Source: Coleophoma eucalyptorum (lineage: Eukaryota > Ascomycota > Leotiomycetes > Helotiales > Dermateaceae). From it: DNA of 64,000 nt. Of this stretch, positions 59,145 through 64,000 are shown piece by piece. The position numbers and the translations under genes are program-made. The stretch lies in the NCBI GenBank assembly GCA_026120035.1, contig JALRME010000012.1, forward strand, positions 1-64,000. Reading direction: 5' to 3'. Below the pieces are notes generated by a model. It was not told where the DNA came from and made no database searches. It saw only the letters and a program-made list of their open reading frames with translations. Within the stretch, counting starts at the first letter, position 1; every line of letters starts with the position of its first letter.

Positions 59145-60187
59145 ACGAACAGAATATGCGTGCATGCAATCTCCACATACGGGGGTTTCACTTCCAAGAG
59201 CGTGGGTCGGTAGTTGGAAACCGACATGACGTAATGATGATGATAAATGGGAGTTGGGACGAGGAAGAAATCACGATGCAAAAGGTCACCTGAATTCGTT
59301 CCGACAGGATGTTTCTGTTTTCCCACCGGGCTGCGTTATACGCAGCAAGGTAAATCGAGATGGAGAGAGGAGTTTATCGGCGTTCAAATACCCCTTCTTT
59401 AGTATCATCTTTGCGCTAGGTTTTACTTGTGCGCATTTGGGCTCGGTTTGCTTGACTTGGCTTGGGTTTTTCGACTTTAACCATTCATACCCCTTCTCCA
59501 TGACAAAAGAATTCATGGATAGAACTTACATAATATTGGTCGGTTGGGTAGATGTTATAATTCTAATCATGAACAAGAATGAGCCTCTGGGTATTGTTAG
59601 TGTTATAATATTTTTCTTTATCTAAATGTGTTATGCTCGATTCTTCATTATGCAATGGTCTCCATGAGAGAAGCTGAAACAGTTTCGGCCTCTCAGATAT
59701 GAAAAGTAGTTTCTCTTTTCCTAGGACGAAGCTGTTGATAGTCTGCCTATAGGTTCGTGGAAACATCAACGACAATACTACATGCTGATTCTCTCCCAGC
59801 ATCAACAAGCCCCTTTAGCTGATCCGCTAGGTCTGTCCGTGGGTACTGGAGATGTCCAAGTCTTCGCAGGCGTGACAAGAATACACAATCACAGAGACTC
59901 ATGAAACTTGTGACCTTTTAATTCCTCTCAAGTTTGACAACTAGATCTCATGCTTATAAAAATATATCCTCCCATGAAGGCTCTCGAGCCTCTAACCATA
60001 AACGCCTATAGATGCAGTCTGGGAACAAAACATTACCTCGCCCTATTCCAGAAACACAAAAGCAAAACAAAATATCAAAGAAAAGACGAGAGACAAGATC
60101 CAATTAACGCCTACGCTGCCTGCGAAAATGCTAGAGAAACAGGAGGGTTTATTTTCCTGGGGACGGATCAACAACTACGTTTTGTCA
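59145..60187. other. Intergenic between convergent genes
   Basis: 1.04 kb, 3' flanks of YTP1 (+) and the Ldb17 gene (-), AT-rich. No supported gene; ORFs are short and AT-biased. Confidence 0.55.
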
Positions 60188-61744
60188 CTACTCTCCAATA
60201 GGGCTTTCTCCATTTCCTGATGCTGCAATAGTCTTCAACTTTGTACGACGCCGAGGCGGTGCTTGGGGAGGCAGCTTCTTGACTGTACCATTCACAGCCA
60301 CTTTAATGGGTGGCACAGGAGGTGGTGGATGCCTCCGCTTCTTTTCAACCTTCTCGCCCTCCTCATCGTGCAGGGACTCATCAAACTCTGCTTTCCGGCT
60401 GGGCGTCTGAACGCCAGGCTTTTCCGATACGGCAGCTATATCGACAACACTGACAGAACTAGCTGATTGTGATGGTGAAAGACTTATACCTAGCAGCTTC
60501 CGTGCTACCTGGCCGTCGCTGATATCTTCTTCTTTTAACCAAGAGACTTTAGCCACTCGCTCGACCAATCGAACGGTCGTGTCATCCGCTGGCGCGAAAT
60601 GAGCATTGGCCGATCCGCCAAGGAGGGACAGGACCTTAAGAATTTCGTCTCTCTTATAGTGTGGTGGTTGGCTTAACTGGGTATGTGCTAGCAATGGATG
60701 TAGTACTCTCAAATACGTATGCCTCAAGGAGACAAGCTCATTGGGGAGATCAAGGAGATTGCGGATGATGACATCTAGAAGGACTCGCAAGTCGTTTGTG
60801 TAGAAGTACTCATGGGTGGCTTTGGTAGTGAAAAGAAGGTAGAGAAGCTTCAGGATCAGGAGTTGTAGAGACGTCTCGGTCTCCCGATTCAAAAGCAGGA
60901 TGATGTTTTCTCCAAAGGTCATGTATGAAGGTCCCTGCAGACTGAGAACCTTGATGACTCGGTTTGTCAATGGCTGCACTGGCGATTCTTCGGCCGTAGA
61001 AGTGGTCGATGCTACCATATATTGCTCATTGAGAACCAACTAGCAGGATATTAGATTCACCCAGATGTCTTCAATTTACTCGGACTTACTAGCACACGAA
61101 TCACTGGGTAGTGGTAGGGATCTTCAACGTCATCAGAGTATTCCTCGATGATCTGGAAAAGACTTGCGACAAAGTCATCATCCACCTGACCAAGATCCTC
61201 CGTACTGAGGCGCTGCATCCTTGACATTTCATATAGCAACTCCAGAAGCAGCCTGTGAAGTCTTGCATCGTCTCTCTTGCCCAGTTTGACTAGCTCAATC
61301 AATCTAGGAAATGATCCCTCGTTATTCATCATCTCGAAAGTTGTTTCATCGGCCCGACCGTCAGAAAGCAAAAAGCTGGCGACAACCTGCAACGTAGCTG
61401 GCTCATCTTCTTGCAAGAGACAGTATACGATCTGTCTCCGCACATAGTCTTTGTTCTCCACAAACAGCTCGCTCGCCAATAGCTTTTCGCAGCATCGCGC
61501 GACCTCTTCTTCAGAGTGCAGGTATTCATCTTTGAAATTCGTGGTAAAGTGGAGATAGGATCGCAAAGTGTTATCGATCAATTGGTGAGTGGGGCATTTG
61601 GCAGACACAATATCGTGGAGTTCTGAAGACCAGGACAAAAGGTTAGGCGCATCCTCACGACATGAGTTGCTTGCGACATATGTACGCACCTTCCCAGAAT
61701 TGCTCTTCGTTGTCGAGAGAGTAGGAGACTTCAAACTCCTCCAT
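60188..61744 (-). CDS. Ldb17/SPIN90/Dip1-like actin patch regulator
   Basis: Relatives activate Arp2/3 without a pre-existing filament (SPIN90/Dip1) and control cortical actin patches in endocytosis (yeast Ldb17). Three exons (61744-61690, 61622-61090, 61039-60188) encode 479 residues. The protein begins [20 protein letters not shown]. The body is an all-helical armadillo-like domain characteristic of the family ([98 protein letters not shown]). The C terminus is Pro-rich with SH3-type PxxP sites ([25 protein letters not shown]), as in Ldb17. The intron positions join family motifs in frame. Confidence 0.9.
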
Positions 61745-62280
61745 GGTTGCGAGTGATGGAGAGGGCGATATTATACACTACCGTGAGAGCATCCCGGCCC
61801 CGTCGCGACAACACAGAAGAGTAGATGTCTCTGGCGTGTGCTCCTCTGTAGGATGTTTCCTCAGGTGTGGAGTTTGAGGTTGTCTGGTGGCCGTACGTAT
61901 CATGCGCCGGCGAGGCTGTACAAGCGGCAACGGGTATCGCCTTTGCACGTGAAGCGAGCCTTGCATGGCGGGCCACCATACGGTCTGGTCTCATCTCGGT
62001 CTCGTATCTTGATCTTAGATCGCAGAGTAGCTACTGTTCAGGCACAGGTTGTTGATTGATTTTTTTACTCGCTCTTGCATTTGAAACAGAACCTCATTTG
62101 TCTGCTACCGTCAGATCCTGTCTATGCTACTGGACTGCGATCTTGTGATTGGTGTCTCAAGAGATGCGGCATGCACAAGGGATAAGTTCATTTCTCTACG
62201 AGAGGATGTTTCAAGCGTATCACAAATATCAGAATCCATTCCATCTTAAACTCCTTCCTAACATTATCATCAAACAACGC
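61745..62280. other. Intergenic between tandem minus genes
   Basis: 536 bp with the promoter of the Ldb17 gene and the 3' flank of the DNAJC3-like gene. Nothing else supported. Confidence 0.5.
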
Positions 62281-63905
62281 TTAACCAAACTGAAATCCTC
62301 CCTGAGCAAATTTGAAGTTGAATTGCTGTCCTCCACCACCGCTGTGCTGGAACGGCATTCCCCCGCCGCCACCAAATGGATGATGACCGTGGAATGGTTG
62401 CTGCCGTTGCGACTCGTGATCATTCGGATCATCGCCTCGGTCGAATCTTGCCTTCAATTCAGGATCACTAAGAACTTCATATGCCTCATTGACGGAAGCC
62501 ATCTTCTTTTCAGCGTCCTCCTTGCTGATTCCTTGCTTGTGCGCCTTATCCGGGTGATGAATCTTGACCATTCGTCTGTAGGCTGCTTTGATTTGCAGCT
62601 CGTCTGCATCCCGGGGTAGCCCAAGGACCTTGTAGTAGTCTTTCGTCTTGCTGCGCTTCAATTCAATTTGTGCATTCTGTAACAGGCCGTTGATCTGCTG
62701 GGCTCCAGGATGGTGTTCTTTGGCCGTGTTCAGTACGTGAATTGCCGCCTCAAAATTTTCTTCTTCCATGTGCACACGAGACTTGGACAACAAACCGTGA
62801 AGAGAATGCTCGTTGTATCCAAGCGCCTCTTCACACCATTGCGCAGCCTTCTTACTGTTTTTCATCTATCAAAGCTTAGTATTTGCAAATTTCCCATGGA
62901 GACCTTTAGACTTACCTCGTTGTACGCCTCGCACACCATCTCTACAACCCTGGTAACAAGCTCATTTGGTGCCTTTGGAGGGATTACCCCAGATTCACGT
63001 AGCTCCTTTACTTCATCCTTGACCTCCTGCACCAAGCCAGCATCTTCACCAGAGGGAAGCAGTAATTTGACACCACTGGAGTATTGGTGCTTCTCAAAAT
63101 GCTTCTGCACCTGGGCGAGTGTCTTTTCCGTGCGCTTTTCTTGCCGGTAGAGCTTCTTGCACGGCTTTGAATCAGGATCCGAGTGCAAGCACTTCCTGAG
63201 TTGATCCATACCACGCTCCAGATCGCCCAAGGCGTAGAAAGTGATAGATGAAATCTGCAGATGCGGATCTGTACGTCCTGGCTGCATCTGCAAGACATGC
63301 TTGAGATCGCTCATTCCTTCCTCGACTTCGCCTCGCTCGAATCTGCAATGGGCCCTAGTTTGTCGTAGTGGTAGCAGTCTGCTCGCGACCATAATGGCGA
63401 CACCCGACTGAGTTACACATTCTTCCCAGTTACCGGCCTTTTCTGCATCTGCCGCCAAAGCAGCTGCACCTTGCGCTTCGCTCAGTTCCGCTAATTCCTG
63501 CTCTGGGGGATTGCTAGTCGCCAAATAGTCCTTCTTCGCAGCATCCCATTCTCCATTCTTTGCCTTTATCTTCGCACGCTGAAGGAGAGCTCCCTCAAAC
63601 CCGGGCTTGATTGTAAGAACCTTGTCAAAGTCCTGAGTGGCTTGAGGAGTCCTCCCCAGAGAGAGATAGGTTGCTCCTCGGCGAAAGTACGTAAGATAGT
63701 TCTCCGGGTCTCGCGAAATAGCAATGTCGTAGTAAGTCAGCGCATCGTTCGTCTCGCCTTTGGCAAGGTGAGCATTGGCAGAGGCGAGAAGGGACGAGAT
63801 AGGTGTATCGGAGGGGATGTCTGTGGGGGAAACGAGGGCGTGCACCAACAAGTTGGAGGACACAAAGGTAGCTGCGAAAGCGAGGGCGGACACTCGAATT
63901 ATCAT
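62281..63905 (-). CDS. ER-lumenal TPR/J-domain co-chaperone (DNAJC3/P58IPK-like)
   Basis: J protein of the ER lumen that presents unfolded clients to BiP/Kar2. Two exons (63905-62916 and 62865-62281) give 524 residues, similar to mammalian DNAJC3 (504). The N terminus is a signal peptide (MIIRVSALAFAATFVSSNLL then VHA). Tetratricopeptide repeats follow (SANAHLAKGETNDALTYYDI, RGATYLSLGRTPQATQDFDK, RAHCRFERGEVEEGMSDLKH, and after the intron AAQWCEEALGYNEHSLHGLL). The C-terminal J domain is KDYYKVLGLPRDADELQIKA ... KIHHPDKAHKQG with the HPD loop, ending in Gly/Phe/Gln-rich sequence. No ER retrieval signal is present, as in DNAJC3. The gene starts 95 bp from the window edge. Confidence 0.93.
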
Positions 63906-64000
63906 GGCGATCAGCTGTCTTAGATCAAGATGTGTGTTAAGGAAGATACATGGAGAGCGGCAGAAGAGGACAATCCTAAATTTGAACCTCCTGGGGGCGT

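Overview
This is nuclear DNA of a filamentous ascomycete (Pezizomycotina, quite possibly Leotiomycetes; the class is inference). Genes are compact, with short spliceosomal introns (about 45-70 nt) that carry recognisable donors, CTAAC/CTGAC-like branch sites and AG acceptors. The genes are typical of filamentous fungi: histone H2A ending in SQEL, Pom152, Slm-type PH protein, Atg4, Ytp1, an SPX-RING protein, complex I subunits and a CYP52-like P450. I find no prokaryotic-style operon, CRISPR array or rRNA, and no tRNA I can defend.

Layout. Positions 1-3566 are AT-rich, gene-poor, repeat-derived DNA that contains a non-autonomous DNA transposon (499-1115). From 3567 on it is ordinary gene-dense chromosome: KGD2 (-) and a five-exon complex I NDUFB9-like gene (+) share a CCAAT-bearing promoter; H2A (-) and H2B (+) share a promoter built as a large inverted repeat; SQS1 (-) and ATG4 (+) diverge; then JJJ1 (+), an SPX-RING protein (-), an FBXO21-like F-box protein (+), a UCH37-type deubiquitinase (-), POM152 (+), a 2EXR-type protein (-), phosphatidylserine synthase (-), a zinc metallopeptidase with a jacalin-like domain (-), a Whi5/Nrm1-like repressor (+), a P450 (+), GAR1 (-), threonyl-tRNA synthetase (+), an Slm1/2 homologue (+), EFM5 (+), a LACTB2-like metallo-beta-lactamase-fold protein (-), UBP8 (+), YTP1 (+), an Ldb17/SPIN90 homologue (-) and a DNAJC3/P58IPK-like ER co-chaperone (-).

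Most genes are housekeeping and unrelated to each other; there is no secondary-metabolite cluster, and the lone P450 has no biosynthetic partner here. Recurring themes are mitochondrial energy metabolism (KGD2, NDUFB9), translation and ribosome biogenesis (SQS1, JJJ1, GAR1, ThrRS, EFM5), ubiquitin (SPX-RING, F-box, UCH37, UBP8), TORC2/actin (Slm, Ldb17) and the secretory/nuclear membrane (Pom152, CHO1, P58IPK).

The most interesting non-gene signal is the near-symmetrical inverted repeat in the H2A/H2B promoter (7132-7299). Others are two GC-AG introns with the same donor GCAAGT, two consecutive stop-free introns of length divisible by three in the jacalin domain of the metallopeptidase, a degenerate chromodomain in SQS1, and a 3.35-kb gene-free, microsatellite-rich stretch with overlapping upstream ORFs before YTP1. 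I did not find a clearly new multi-gene system. All exon boundaries were read by eye and checked for frame and family motifs; no alignment or RNA data were available.
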